This document shows positions 45,901 to 54,499 of a stretch of 64,000 bases of DNA, one piece after another. The notes beneath the pieces were generated by a model. The model saw nothing but the letters and a program-made list of their open reading frames with translations, did not search any database and had not been told where the DNA came from. Numbering within the stretch: the first letter of the stretch is position 1; each line of letters begins with the position of its first letter. The translations under genes were made by a program, and so were the position numbers. The DNA is from JAIEPX01 sp963725255 (GTDB lineage: Bacteria; Pseudomonadota; Gammaproteobacteria; JAIEPX01), in NCBI GenBank assembly GCA_963725255.1, contig CAVRXV010000011.1:1-64000 (forward strand), written 5' to 3'.

Positions 45901-47246
45901 ATCCAAATTGTCCAATACTGAACATTGACCGTGACTTACATGGCACAAATGGTTCAGCAACGAATGTATCAATATTGCACTACGCTGCAATGTGCCCAGA
46001 AGTTCATTGGAAAACCGCCCAATCTATCATTCAAAAAAATCCATATCTTGTAAATACACCTGATTCTCATGGATTTATGCCTGTGCATTGGGCTGCCGCT
46101 GCATGTGATGTTCCTAAGATACTGCTACTGCTCGCAAGCGGAGCGAAGCTCGGTGCCAGCCATACTGGGGACTCTCCTCTGGCATTATCTCTCTCAGCCT
46201 ATACTTTCGAGGATGATACTCTTGATAATGAAGGAGGAATGGCTTTACACATGTCTACCCAGATTCCCGCTTTCAATGCTATTGTTGAACGTAGATTATC
46301 AAAATGCCAATATTATCCAACAGATTTTAACAGTCGATATATCACTTTAGAAGAACTCACTGCACTCGACGAAATTCTAAGTGATGAATCAATAATGAAA
46401 TCATTTTCACCTCAAGAGCAACAACGTCTAAAACTCGCAAGCCTACAACAACTTGAAGCTAATCTTGAGAAACCAAAATACAAAAGACGCCCTGTATCAG
46501 AAGAAAAACGACACTCAAAACTTGCGACCCGCATGCGCGAATATGCTCTGTTATCTACAGCAATATTCCAAGCTAGGGGAGTAGCATTTGGAGATCGAGA
46601 AAAGGCTGCTGCATATTATAATCCTCGCGGCCTACAAGTCATTCGAACTTCACAATTTTATAGCGCTTTCTTTACTAGTAAAACCTACCCGATTCCCGAA
46701 AAGCAGAAGAGAGACTATCTTATTGAATTTGGATTAACGAATTCAAAAACTAAACTTGAAGATATTAATCAAACACTCAAAGAAGCGACTGAGGGTTTCA
46801 AAGCATTATTATCACGATCTATTTCAGCATTTGATAAACCATGGGACGAAACAGTACCAGATAGAAAAAACGGCCATAGAATACCTTCTTGGGGACAATG
46901 GTGGAACGATAAATTTGGTGAAACAACATACAAAAATATTGCCATCCATATACTCGATAAAGTTGAAGTCCTCCTCAAAAAAGTTGAAGAAGCCAATACT
47001 CAACTTGCTGACGGTACAATTAATGTGAATCAAGCCTCAAAATTAAATTCAGACTATAAAGTAGAACTGCTGACACTTATCGACGAAGCTCTACGAAAAG
47101 CAGACAAAAAAATGCAGCATGTTGATAAAAGTACTAGCGATCCTGCGTTATCTGATTTTAGAGCACGATGTATGGTTGCAAAAGCCGTCGCTACTAAAGT
47201 TGATGTTGCTTCAACGATAACTACTGTAAATGAGTTTAGTATATAA
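42969..47246 (+). CDS. Giant ankyrin-repeat protein with eight 24-residue tandem repeats
   Basis: The protein has 1425 residues, with ATG behind AGAGGAAGG. Residues 1-310 form an unknown helical domain with ankyrin-like traits. An acidic stretch (DDEEEDEEESEEEHHQQ) leads into eight copies of PSGLLDEPEDMQQQLHQQSA-type repeats (about 360-551), then another acidic run. Residues about 600-830 are basic and unknown. Ankyrin repeats occupy about 835-1080 (GRTVLHWATIGGSLAMLDIL, DGDLPLHLVLSHNFTALL, HGFMPVHWAAAACDVPKIL). The C-terminal ~340 residues are helical and Lys-rich. It has no signal peptide or membrane segment. It probably binds host proteins and is likely exported by a specialised system, but neither is shown here. 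Confidence 0.88.
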   Translation: MQGEKKFEIQSSHKLTSFFANEEDYIAALKVVSDSAIVGDKLEEAKKYLLENDLFANHPNTLGLNDLCSNFLGFEFDLNNPKRIAEAFRKPEFLQALKGDKKLLEIFDSVESEQAAVTLFDMTDPGLNIVIFVALSDNTQFVDDFITKLEASRVLREKFNINAHYTEHKLNLLFCAVLLRSPQLFAYFLDKKVDLNHKIEFASDTHTLFEIAMIFHTNAEMLKTLKMKAPAAYSAFINNITLESTDSGKTQTDLLSYALENELFKRKDKELLELVEFCAPDIKVSDTLGRLIESKLTGDTKTAVLEKLKPAKAAEIPALANTSSGQQPTQNQHQDQDDEEEDEEESEEEHHQQDTSAHIPSGLLDEPEDMQQQLHQQSATDRQPSGLLDEPEDMQQQLHQQSATDRQPSGLLDEPEDMQHQLHQQSATDRQPSGLLDEPEDMQHQLHQQSASDRQPSGLLEEPEDMQQQLHQQSATDRQPSGLLEEPEDMQQQLHQQSASDGQPSGLLEEPEDMQHQLHQQSATDRQPSGLLEEPEDMQQQLHQQSASAGKEQQYDDGTEEEDDDEEEFEEEDSSDEVASTSKLRQLVTHVASPYLATDILQEIELERRIAATHPSQAQQLQRALDYSEPAAPKTPFSPAIRNNPAKRSPARRLKPRPIITHDITLNEKSLEWALMEACLDLLDKPIKAQIDKSSAEIKKQKKVDYFKLNYAKHFNFLVRNDRDRAENLLQRLIQIRKQKPRPKLSTPDYIYIIAGDPNGFVFKNNLSALTTNVSVVSDGSDSESVKKLQIKTSDGLTVILYAHNFKEEGPNCKFDAIIPLSTFLTNKDFLLKTLRDQSGRTVLHWATIGGSLAMLDILATGLITLRRNLPTLTDSFPQFSSTDHCGNSVAHEIARSELYQINIKLEATHELEVEKSKLPINHPASLNIGKLKDRQLRSLSKNEHIDFFNMRNQDGDLPLHLVLSHNFTALLTVLIDYPNCPILNIDRDLHGTNGSATNVSILHYAAMCPEVHWKTAQSIIQKNPYLVNTPDSHGFMPVHWAAAACDVPKILLLLASGAKLGASHTGDSPLALSLSAYTFEDDTLDNEGGMALHMSTQIPAFNAIVERRLSKCQYYPTDFNSRYITLEELTALDEILSDESIMKSFSPQEQQRLKLASLQQLEANLEKPKYKRRPVSEEKRHSKLATRMREYALLSTAIFQARGVAFGDREKAAAYYNPRGLQVIRTSQFYSAFFTSKTYPIPEKQKRDYLIEFGLTNSKTKLEDINQTLKEATEGFKALLSRSISAFDKPWDETVPDRKNGHRIPSWGQWWNDKFGETTYKNIAIHILDKVEVLLKKVEEANTQLADGTINVNQASKLNSDYKVELLTLIDEALRKADKKMQHVDKSTSDPALSDFRARCMVAKAVATKVDVASTITTVNEFSI
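44046..44621 (+). repeat. Eight 72-bp coding tandem repeats
   Basis: Eight nearly identical 72-bp units encode 24 residues each. The units differ mainly at Asp/Glu in LLDEP/LLEEP, Gln/His in MQQQ/MQHQ and Thr/Ser in SATD/SASD. The first four units carry Asp and the last four Glu, so the array grew by duplication of blocks. The strong identity at DNA level indicates recent expansion. Confidence 0.97.
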
Positions 47247-47292
47247 ACGTCAAAAATAAGATGGTGTCATGTCTTCAAGCCGGAAACTGCCG

Positions 47293-47901
47293 TTAGTTCC
47301 ACCAATGTTTCTTGGGAAGATAGGCTTGGCATCTATTTAGCTGACACTGATAGGTGCGAGAACGCACTGACACTTTTTTTGCAACAGTCATTAGCCACGG
47401 TTGCTTTCGATACGTTCTTGCTGCATACCCATTAAAACCTTCATGATAAGCAAGATAAAGCGCATACGTATTTGTTTCTGAAATTCCTAATTTGCGATTC
47501 GCAGTTTGCACATACCAGCCAACAAAATCGGAAGCATCTTTAAAATTACATCGACTTGCCAAATGATTACCTGTTTGCTTCTGATAATTACGCCATGTTT
47601 GATCAATGGCTTGTGAATAGCCATAAGCAGATGTTGGTCGTTTCCACGGAATGACCCCTAAACACCATTTGCGTGGCGGTCTTGCATTCGCGATAAACGA
47701 AGATTCTTGATGCATAATTGCCATCTGAACTGGAATCGGAACTCCCCATTTTCTCTCACTCGCCTGTGCAGCCCAATACCATTCAGGATATTCATTAAAA
47801 ATACTGCACACATCATCAATACATTGAGGTTGAACTGTAACGCAACCCGTCATCGATAAAATCAAACCTACCACAACAATTTTTAATGCTATTTTTTTCA
47901 T
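47293..47901 (-). CDS. Lipoprotein with lytic transglycosylase (SLT)-like domain
   Basis: The protein has 202 residues. The N-terminus MKKIALKIVVVGLILSMTGC is a lipoprotein signal with lipobox LSMTGC. The mature part has the SLT pattern: MAIMHQESSFIANAR (catalytic Glu in HQESSF), SAYGYSQAIDQTWRNYQ (GYSQ) and YALYLAYHEGFNGY. It probably cleaves peptidoglycan strands in the periplasm. Its ATG overlaps the alr stop (ATGA), so it is translationally coupled to alr and dnaB. A similar lipoprotein is often found next to alr in Legionella-like genomes, as far as I recall. Confidence 0.88.
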   Translation of the reverse strand: MKKIALKIVVVGLILSMTGCVTVQPQCIDDVCSIFNEYPEWYWAAQASERKWGVPIPVQMAIMHQESSFIANARPPRKWCLGVIPWKRPTSAYGYSQAIDQTWRNYQKQTGNHLASRCNFKDASDFVGWYVQTANRKLGISETNTYALYLAYHEGFNGYAARTYRKQPWLMTVAKKVSVRSRTYQCQLNRCQAYLPKKHWWN

Positions 47902-48968
47902 TCATGCGTACTCACACGTTGACTGACATGACATAATAATTCATAACCAATAGTATCAGCGCATTTTGCAACTTCTTCTATCGGTAATCCTTCTCCCCAC
48001 AATATCGCTTCATCACCTATCTGAGCAGAAGGGGCGGATCTTAAATCAACGAGCAACATATCCATACACACACGTCCGATCAAAGCGCATCGTTGATTAT
48101 GAATTAATATGGGCGTACCCATCGCTGCATGTCTAGGATAACCATCACCATATCCGATTTCTACTACACCAACAGGCATATTTTCAGGGCAAACAAATAG
48201 TCCACCGTAACTCACCGAAGATCCTTTAGCTAATTGATGAACCGCTAATAAACGAGATTTCAGTGTCATGACGGGCCGTAAATTTAAATCAAGCCCTGTG
48301 CAATCAGGAAAAGGTGAAACACCGTAGATTGCAATTCCAGGTCGAATCCAATCATATAAGGACGCTTGCCATCCGAAAATACCTGCTGAGTGCGCAAGAC
48401 TTCCTGGCAAATGATGAGTTTGCAATAATTGTTGAAATGCGGTCATTTGTTGTGGTGTTGAAGGAGAAGCCAAAGAATCCGCTGATGAAAAATGCGCCAT
48501 TAATCCAATAATTTTCACCTGCGGCGATAAATTACGAAGGCGTTCCAACACAATGGCAATTTCTGTTGGTTGAAAACCTAATCGTCCCATTCCAATATCA
48601 ACTTTTACCCATGCTGAAAGTGGCGAAGATAATTTTTGTTCTGCCAAAATGTTGAGTTGTAATTCATTATGAATGACGAGTGTTGCTTCTAATTGGTGCA
48701 AACACAATAATTCTTCTGGAGTATGAAATCCCGTCATTAAAACAATCGTCTGACGAATATCAGCGTTACGAAGTCGTTCAACTTCGTCTACACACGCCAC
48801 ACCAAATCCATCCGCTTCTGTCAAAACTTTGGCCACTCTTTCTAATCCATGACCATAGGCGTTACTTTTTACCATCGCCAAAATAGCACTTCGCGGTGCG
48901 CGTGATTGAATTTGTTTAAAATTGTGATCTAATGCGCTTCTATCAATTGTCGCTTGTCGAACTCTCAC
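47898..48968 (-). CDS. alr: Alanine racemase
   Basis: The protein has 356 residues from GTG 48968, which overlaps the dnaB stop (GTGA). It converts L-alanine to D-alanine for peptidoglycan, using PLP. The PLP lysine is in AMVKSNAYGHG. Other family marks are VKVDIGMGRLGF, LAHFSSADS, SAGIFGW, RPGIAIYGVSPF, VSYGGLFVCPEN and IGYGDGYPRHA, with the catalytic Tyr in the SYGG region, and GRVCMDMLLVDL. Length is as expected. The order dnaB-alr is conserved in gammaproteobacteria. Confidence 0.97.
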   Translation of the reverse strand: MRVRQATIDRSALDHNFKQIQSRAPRSAILAMVKSNAYGHGLERVAKVLTEADGFGVACVDEVERLRNADIRQTIVLMTGFHTPEELLCLHQLEATLVIHNELQLNILAEQKLSSPLSAWVKVDIGMGRLGFQPTEIAIVLERLRNLSPQVKIIGLMAHFSSADSLASPSTPQQMTAFQQLLQTHHLPGSLAHSAGIFGWQASLYDWIRPGIAIYGVSPFPDCTGLDLNLRPVMTLKSRLLAVHQLAKGSSVSYGGLFVCPENMPVGVVEIGYGDGYPRHAAMGTPILIHNQRCALIGRVCMDMLLVDLRSAPSAQIGDEAILWGEGLPIEEVAKCADTIGYELLCHVSQRVSTHE

Positions 48969-50368
48969 AGCATCATCTCCCCACCATAATGCGACTGTGT
49001 GAAATTTTCAAAACGAGTATATTGCCCTAAAAATGTCATGCGTACTCGGCCAATAGGACCATTTCGTTGTTTAGCAATAATTATTTCCGCAGTTCCTTTG
49101 TCCGTTGAATCCGGATGGTATACTTCATCTCGATAAATAAAGGCAATTATATCGGCGTCTTGTTCAATCGCACCACTCTCACGCAAATCCGACATAATCG
49201 GTCTTTTATCGGTTCGTGCTTCTAAACTTCGATTTAATTGTGATAATGCAATAACAGGCACTTTCATTTCTTTTGCTAACGCTTTTAATGAACGAGAAAT
49301 TTCTGAAATTTCCAGCGTGCGATTTTCTTTAAATCCAGGAACTTGCATTAATTGCAAATAATCTAACACAATTAAACCTAAATCACCGTGTTCGCGAGCA
49401 ACGCGTCTCGCACGTGCACGTACTTCAGCGGGGCTTAGTGAAGGTGTATCATCAATAAACATTTTTGCTTCAGATAACATACTCACAGCCGATGAAAGCC
49501 GAGGCCAATCATCGTCAGATAATTTACCTGTGCGCACAGTATTTTGATCAATGCGTCCTAAAGAAGACATCATACGCATGGCCAGTTGTTCACCGGGCAT
49601 TTCCATACTAAAAACCAATACCGGTGCATGCCCACGAATAGCTACGTTTTCCGCTAAATTCATTGCGAAGGCCGTTTTACCCATGGAAGGACGACCCGCA
49701 ACAATGACCAAATCACCTTTATGCAATCCAGATGTCATGTGATCGAAATCGGTAAACCCTGTCGATGTTCCCGCTAATTCAGAGTCCGAGTGATACAATG
49801 CGTCGATGCGCTCTGAAGCCATCGCTAAATAATCAGATAATTTAGTAGGGCCCGTACTTTGCCGACCATGATCAGAAATATGAAATATTTTTTGCTCTGC
49901 TAAATCAATTAATTCAGAACTGCTTCTGCCTTCAGGATTAAAAGCCATATCAGCAATTTCAGAAGCCGTTTGAGTTAATTGTCTCAATACAGAACGTTCA
50001 CGCACAATATCAACATACGCACGAATATTCGCAGAAGACGGTGTATTTTTTGCAAGCTCGAATAAATAAATATCACTGCCTGCTTCAGCTAATTGTTGAT
50101 GCGTTTTAAGATGCTCACTCACCGTAAGAACATCAAAAGGTTCATTACGATGCGCTAAGGCTTCAATGGTTCTAAAAATTAAACGATGATCAGAGCGGTA
50201 AAAATCATTTTCAGTAATATGTCCTGCAATTTGATCCCATGTTTGATTATCGAGCATTAATCCGCCAAGTACGGATTGTTCAGCTTCAACAGAATGGGGC
50301 GGGATTTTAACTCCCGTTAGTTGATAGTCTTCAAATTTTTTTTTCCCACGGACGGTATTGGATTGCAT
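48965..50368 (-). CDS. dnaB: Replicative DNA helicase DnaB
   Basis: The protein has 467 residues from ATG 50368, behind AAGGA; an earlier in-frame start (50434) overlaps a hairpin and adds residues foreign to the family. It is the hexameric helicase of the replication fork. The N-terminal domain starts KIPPHSVEAEQSVLGGLML. The RecA-like core has Walker A (VAGRPSMGKTAFAMN), Walker B (GLIVLDYLQLM), and IALSQLNRSLEAR, then DLRESGAIEQDADII and ISKQRNGPIG-like IAKQRNGPIG. No intein is seen. It continues into alr without a gap. Confidence 0.97.
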   Translation of the reverse strand: MQSNTVRGKKKFEDYQLTGVKIPPHSVEAEQSVLGGLMLDNQTWDQIAGHITENDFYRSDHRLIFRTIEALAHRNEPFDVLTVSEHLKTHQQLAEAGSDIYLFELAKNTPSSANIRAYVDIVRERSVLRQLTQTASEIADMAFNPEGRSSSELIDLAEQKIFHISDHGRQSTGPTKLSDYLAMASERIDALYHSDSELAGTSTGFTDFDHMTSGLHKGDLVIVAGRPSMGKTAFAMNLAENVAIRGHAPVLVFSMEMPGEQLAMRMMSSLGRIDQNTVRTGKLSDDDWPRLSSAVSMLSEAKMFIDDTPSLSPAEVRARARRVAREHGDLGLIVLDYLQLMQVPGFKENRTLEISEISRSLKALAKEMKVPVIALSQLNRSLEARTDKRPIMSDLRESGAIEQDADIIAFIYRDEVYHPDSTDKGTAEIIIAKQRNGPIGRVRMTFLGQYTRFENFTQSHYGGEMML

Positions 50369-50423
50369 GAAAAAATCCTTTTCAATGGGGATATTATATA
50401 TTACACGCGTAGTATAACGCAAA

Positions 50424-50449
50424 GCAGTTCTCACCGTTGTGAGAACTGC
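50424..50449 (-). terminator. 11-bp hairpin between rplI and dnaB
   Basis: GCAGTTCTCAC (50424-50434) is the exact inverse of GTGAGAACTGC (50439-50449) with a 4-base loop, 11 bases after the rplI stop. On the minus strand it is followed by TTTGCGTTAT, a weak T tract, so it may be an attenuator limiting read-through from the ribosomal genes into dnaB. Confidence 0.6.
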
Positions 50450-50460
50450 ATATTATGTAT

Positions 50461-50925
50461 TTACTTCGCTGGCTCTTCTGCGGTAACAGTTACTTTAAGT
50501 TTCAACTCAATTTCACTGTGTGTATGCACGAAAAATTCATGTTCGCCTAAATCACGAATCGGGCCGCCTAACAGATCGATTTCGCTCTTATCAACATGAT
50601 GCCCGGCATCATCAAATGCTTTCGCAATTTCTCGCGGACCCACTGAACCAAATAATTTTCCGTCTTCACCTGAATGAGCTGCTACAACTAACGTAACATC
50701 TTTCAAAGCATCAGCACGTTTTTGCGCAGCAGCAAGAACTTCAGCTTCTTTCTTCTCTAACTCAGCTCGACGTTTTTCAAATGCAGCAATATTTGCAGCA
50801 GTCGCATAAGCCGCTTTACCCTGTGGTACTAAATAATTACGACCATAGCCTGGTTTCACTTTTACACGATCACCAATGCTGCCCAAATTGCGAATTTTCT
50901 CTAATAAAACGACTTCCATCTTCAT
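50461..50925 (-). CDS. rplI: 50S ribosomal protein L9
   Basis: The protein has 154 residues. MEVVLLEKIRNLGSIGDRV, then VKPGYGRNYLVPQGKA is the L9 signature. A long charged helix (FEKRRAELEKKEAEVLAAAQ) and a C-terminal domain (KLFGSVGPREIAKA, EFFVHTHSEIELKLKV) follow. L9 binds 23S rRNA at the base of the L1 stalk. It is the last of three ribosomal genes and follows rpsR by 15 bp. Confidence 0.98.
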   Translation of the reverse strand: MKMEVVLLEKIRNLGSIGDRVKVKPGYGRNYLVPQGKAAYATAANIAAFEKRRAELEKKEAEVLAAAQKRADALKDVTLVVAAHSGEDGKLFGSVGPREIAKAFDDAGHHVDKSEIDLLGGPIRDLGEHEFFVHTHSEIELKLKVTVTAEEPAK

Positions 50926-50940
50926 TACCTCGTATGTTAA

Positions 50941-51168
50941 TTAGTGCGTATCGCAATAAGGTAAAAGTGCCAAATAACGCGCAATTTTAATTGCTGCAGA
51001 TAATTGACGTTGAAAACGTGCACTGGTACCCGTAATTCGACTCGGAACCATGCGACCATTTTCCATGATATAATTTTTCAAAGTTTCGACATCTTTGTAA
51101 TCGATAGCATTGACGCCATCGGCAGTAAATTTACAAAACTTTTTACGACGTGAATAACTCACTTGCAT
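50941..51168 (-). CDS. rpsR: 30S ribosomal protein S18
   Basis: The protein has 75 residues. RRKKFCKFTADGVNAIDYKD and MVPSRITGTSARFQRQLSAA are the S18 signatures (Cys-type, with a single Cys in the N-terminal region). It binds with S6 on the small subunit platform. The gene lies 12 bp from rpsF. The priB gene that lies between rpsF and rpsR in many enteric bacteria is absent. Confidence 0.98.
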   Translation of the reverse strand: MQVSYSRRKKFCKFTADGVNAIDYKDVETLKNYIMENGRMVPSRITGTSARFQRQLSAAIKIARYLALLPYCDTH

Positions 51169-51180
51169 TCTCCTCTTACA

Positions 51181-51558
51181 TTAATCGGCAATATCGTCTT
51201 CAACGAGATCTTCGTTTTTAGACGTTTCGCTTTTGGTAGTTTCACTCTTCACTAATGAAGACGCTGCGGTAATAGGCGCATCCATACGGATGACCAGATT
51301 ACGAAGCACGGCATCATTAAAGCGAAAACCCGTCGTCAACTCATCCAAAGCAGGTTGACCGCACTCAATGTTCATGAGGACATAGTGAGCTTTATGGATT
51401 TTTTTAATAGGATAGGCTAACTGACGTCGGCCCCAATCTTCCAGTCGATGGACAGTGCCACCGCTTTCTTCGATCATTGATTGATAACGTTTCACCATGG
51501 ATGGAACCTGATCGCTTTGATCAGGATGTACCATGACGACAATTTCATAATGTCGCAT
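51181..51558 (-). CDS. rpsF: 30S ribosomal protein S6
   Basis: The protein has 125 residues. MRHYEIVVMVHPDQSDQVP, then LEDWGRRQLAYPIKKIHKAH and YVLMNIECG are typical. The C-terminal extension is Ser/Thr/Lys-rich and ends in an acidic tail (EDLVEDDIAD), longer than the core but within the normal range. It is the first gene of the rpsF-rpsR-rplI group. The block is separated from rlmB by a J-domain gene and a long palindrome. Confidence 0.98.
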   Translation of the reverse strand: MRHYEIVVMVHPDQSDQVPSMVKRYQSMIEESGGTVHRLEDWGRRQLAYPIKKIHKAHYVLMNIECGQPALDELTTGFRFNDAVLRNLVIRMDAPITAASSLVKSETTKSETSKNEDLVEDDIAD

Positions 51559-51669
51559 ACTGATTTCCTCTCGGTTTATAGCCTCCCCAACGTGGGGTGA
51601 GGCAAGGAAGTTAATTACAAGCCGGCTATTATAAGCCTATTTCCAGAAGAAGAGAAGGGGTCAAAGCAA

Positions 51670-51739
51670 AAAGGGGTCAGGTCTAACATTGAAACTAGCT
51701 CTAGAAAAAGCTAGTTTCAATGTTAGACCTGACCCCTTT
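51670..51739. repeat. 31-bp perfect palindrome (GGGGTCAGGTCT family)
   Basis: The arm at 51670-51700 (starting AAAGGGGTCAGGTCTAACAT) is the exact inverse of 51709-51739, with an 8-base spacer CTAGAAAA. It lies between rpsF and the convergently placed end of the J-domain gene. The core is shared with 25378-25402 and, with other arm sequences, with 59125-59207. This resembles a REP-type dispersed palindrome; no transposase of that type is seen in the window. Confidence 0.9.
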
Positions 51740-51744
51740 CTTCC

Positions 51745-53322
51745 TTAATCCACATTATCTATTGAATTAGCAGCCATTCCAAAGGAGATACTACTGCGGT
51801 CTTCAGTATGCTCTACGAGTGGCACATATTTATTAGACCGCGTAGAGGATCCAAAAAATGAGCCCGCAAAATTGCCTGCTCTTTCTCCGTAAGTAAGCTC
51901 TGCTTTTTGAAAAGATTTTTCTGAAGTGTTTTCTACTGAAAGTGTATTCAATGCTATTTCAGATAAACGTAGTGCTTCTCGAAATGCTGTATTATCGCTT
52001 TCAACGTCTGCACTCCAGCAATTCAAAAAGAAATATTCGCTAATCATGGATGAGGTATTCGCAATGAATGTGTTGAAGTTTTTCACAGGAAAATAGCCCC
52101 AGAGCAAAGCAACTAAACAAAGCACTACTGGAATTGCAATCATAATAACCAGTGACGAGTAAATGGCGAGTGGAATCGTAATAGCCAAAATATCAGTGAG
52201 GATATAAGAATAAAGAGCTCCACCCATTAAGAAAATTGCTGCAGCTACCCATAACCATTCTGTGACATTGCGGATGTATTCAACACTCGAAACTTCGTCA
52301 AGTGCATAATCATAATAATCACGATTCGCTAACTCTAAATTAATTGCTAACGTTAATAACTTATGAAGAGCTTGTGGAGCTTGCTGGATATCTTTCTCAG
52401 TTATAGATGGAGAAATACCATTTTTAGCGAGAAATTTTTGAGTACTGTTATTAGCAAAACGATTCATACGGTCAAGAGCCGTTTCAGCTTTTTTTTCAAC
52501 ACTTTTTTTATAACGCAATGGATAAGGTAATGTGTATTCGCCAGATACCACTAATTTGAAAAGAACCAGTAATTCACTCGTGGTATAATTTTCTGCCGTA
52601 ATTACCGTGAGATTATCATGATCCTCTTTGAGGACTGTTGGTAAAAATTTTGGATCGACTTTTTGGATTGCAGGAAACAACAGGTTAACAAATACAGTGA
52701 TATTTTGTTGAATAATTGGCGCATCTTGAGTCAACCCTGCTTCTGTGGGTGTAAACTTAACTTCCTGTCCATTACGATAGGCTGTAAATGTCGTATGGTA
52801 TCGATAAATTTCTTTTGCAAACTGAGGATGCCGACTGAGCAAGGCAAAACTAGAATTTTGAAAGAGTCTATAAAGCTGAGCTTTTTGAGGCGATCTCAAT
52901 AGCGAATTAACAGATTCCATAGCTCCGTTAAGTTGTTTTGTTTTTTCCTCTGAATCTTTAGCATGAGGAGTTTTTGCAGTTCTATCAGGATGATGTTCAA
53001 GTAATGCCTTCGTAATCGCTTTTTTTAATTGTTTTATTGAAGCGATTCGTTCAAGCCCAACAAGATCATATGCCTTTTGAATTACTTCGATATCTGCAGC
53101 AGTAAGAACTTCGACAGAAGGTACAGAAGGGAGTTCACTAGAAGGTTTTTGACCGCACTGTGTGCAGTTAGGATCAGTGCAAGGAGCATCAGACTCATTG
53201 TATGCTGCACAACATTCCTCGCAATCGCATTCCCCATGATCGCTGTTTTCACTAGCATCACTATTTTGATCAAAATCGTGATCAGCAGCCTTATATTTTT
53301 CGAACGCTTTTTTACCAGCCAT
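51745..53322 (-). CDS. J-domain membrane protein with Cys-rich N-terminus
   Basis: The protein has 525 residues from ATG 53322, behind GAGGG; an earlier ATG at 53358 has no ribosome binding site. Residues about 30-62 have a Cys cluster (CDCEECCAAY, CTDPNCTQCG) that could bind zinc. Residues about 80-145 look like a J-domain, with the HPD motif at 111-113 in LLEHHPDRTA and helices either side (SIKQLKKAITKAL). Membrane segments lie at about 355-415. J-domains stimulate Hsp70 chaperones; this is not DnaJ, having no Gly/Phe region or standard zinc domain. Placed between rlmB and rpsF, genes usually adjacent, it looks like an inserted gene, perhaps a host-Hsp70-directed effector. Confidence 0.8.
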   Translation of the reverse strand: MAGKKAFEKYKAADHDFDQNSDASENSDHGECDCEECCAAYNESDAPCTDPNCTQCGQKPSSELPSVPSVEVLTAADIEVIQKAYDLVGLERIASIKQLKKAITKALLEHHPDRTAKTPHAKDSEEKTKQLNGAMESVNSLLRSPQKAQLYRLFQNSSFALLSRHPQFAKEIYRYHTTFTAYRNGQEVKFTPTEAGLTQDAPIIQQNITVFVNLLFPAIQKVDPKFLPTVLKEDHDNLTVITAENYTTSELLVLFKLVVSGEYTLPYPLRYKKSVEKKAETALDRMNRFANNSTQKFLAKNGISPSITEKDIQQAPQALHKLLTLAINLELANRDYYDYALDEVSSVEYIRNVTEWLWVAAAIFLMGGALYSYILTDILAITIPLAIYSSLVIMIAIPVVLCLVALLWGYFPVKNFNTFIANTSSMISEYFFLNCWSADVESDNTAFREALRLSEIALNTLSVENTSEKSFQKAELTYGERAGNFAGSFFGSSTRSNKYVPLVEHTEDRSSISFGMAANSIDNVD

Positions 53323-53473
53323 TTTACCCTCTTCATTTAGTAAATATTTAATGGGCATTGTCCCATTTTTCTAGCAAATAATCAATATAAACCTAGGATA
53401 TCTTAACCATTCAGTACATTTTTTCCGCCCGAGATGGGCAAAATATGAGCGTTTGTCTCTAGTGGCTGAATAA

Positions 53474-54208
53474 TTAAACCAAGTGTTGCCTAACCACCTC
53501 AAAGCAGCATATCCCCGTCGCAACCGACACATTTAAGCTATCCACCGCACCTTCCATAGGAATTTTCACCAAAAAATCACAATGATCGCGTGTTAAACGC
53601 CTTAAACCTTTGCCTTCGGCCCCCATCACTATGGCCAGCGGACGCTCAAGCTTCTTCTCAAATATCGAGTCTTCCGCCTCTCCAGCCGCCCCATACAGCC
53701 ATATACCACGATCTTTGAGCTCTTGCAGAGTTCTCGCTAGATTGGTCACTTGAATGTAAGGCACCGTTTCAGCCGCCCCGCTCGCCACCTTTCGCACCGT
53801 CGGCGTCAAGCTCACCGCATTATCTTTAGGCGCAATCACCGCATCTACCCCCGCAGCATCCGCAACCCTCAAACACGCCCCCAAATTATGCGGATCTTGA
53901 ACTCCATCCAACACCAACAAAAAGAGACTTTCCGACTTCTCAAACAGATCATCTAGCGTCATCAGAGCCGATGTATTCGCCCCAACATTCGCCACAACCC
54001 CCTGATGCACACCGCCCTGCGCCATCTTATCGAGCTCATCTCGCGACAACTCACTCACTCCGATTTGCAGCCCCTTCGCCTGCCCTACCAACGACTCCAA
54101 GCGCACACTTCTCTTCCCCGCAAGCACATAAATCTTTTGCACCGAACCCGGCGACCGCTTCAGCTTCGCCTGAATCGCGTGTATCCCATAAATCACATTG
54201 TTTGCCAT
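53474..54208 (-). CDS. rlmB: 23S rRNA (guanosine-2251-2'-O)-methyltransferase RlmB
   Basis: The protein has 244 residues. It methylates the ribose of G2251 in 23S rRNA using SAM. The N-terminal part (YGIHAIQAKLKRSPGSVQKI) is the substrate-binding domain. The SPOUT core with its trefoil knot follows: LVLDGVQDPHNLGACLRVAD, then AVIAPKDNAVSLTPTVRKVA, LAIVMGAEGKGLRRLT and IPMEGAVDSLNVSVATGICC. All key motifs are present and length is normal. The gene's base composition looks more GC-rich than its neighbours. Confidence 0.96.
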   Translation of the reverse strand: MANNVIYGIHAIQAKLKRSPGSVQKIYVLAGKRSVRLESLVGQAKGLQIGVSELSRDELDKMAQGGVHQGVVANVGANTSALMTLDDLFEKSESLFLLVLDGVQDPHNLGACLRVADAAGVDAVIAPKDNAVSLTPTVRKVASGAAETVPYIQVTNLARTLQELKDRGIWLYGAAGEAEDSIFEKKLERPLAIVMGAEGKGLRRLTRDHCDFLVKIPMEGAVDSLNVSVATGICCFEVVRQHLV

Positions 54209-54299
54209 AATTCATTTCTCTTCGTAAATAGATTAGATAATTAAGTAGACCACAGTTTATATTAGAATGTGCCAGTATTAAACAAGGAGGGTTTTATAG

Positions 54300-54455
54300 C
54301 CCTTATTAGCTGTCCATTTAGCTTTAGTACAGCTTGCTAAGGCAGTCATTGGTATGGCCTTAATGGCGCAAATGACAGAACATTTAGAATCAGCGGGTAT
54401 TTCTTTCCGGAATCACATAAGAGCCAATAACAAAAATCACCAAAGGGCTATGTGA
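54300..54455 (+). pseudogene. Short relic, possibly of a transposase
   Basis: One frame reads LVQLAKAVIGMALMAQMTEH and then LESAGISFRNHIRANN before a stop at 54455, with a stop just before it at 54297. The LxKAxxxxALxAxMTEHL pattern resembles the N-terminal region of IS256-type transposases, but the match is short and the zinc/DDE parts are absent. The rest of the 290-bp gap after rlmB shows no gene. Confidence 0.3.
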
Positions 54456-54499
54456 CTCAGTTTCCCAGCATCGACCGGTATTTAATTGTTAATTAGTAC

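Noticed and set aside
51558..51670. priB between the ribosomal genes or near rpsF
   Set aside because: The spaces between rpsF, rpsR and rplI are 12-15 bp, and nothing OB-fold-like occurs upstream; the gene is absent here.
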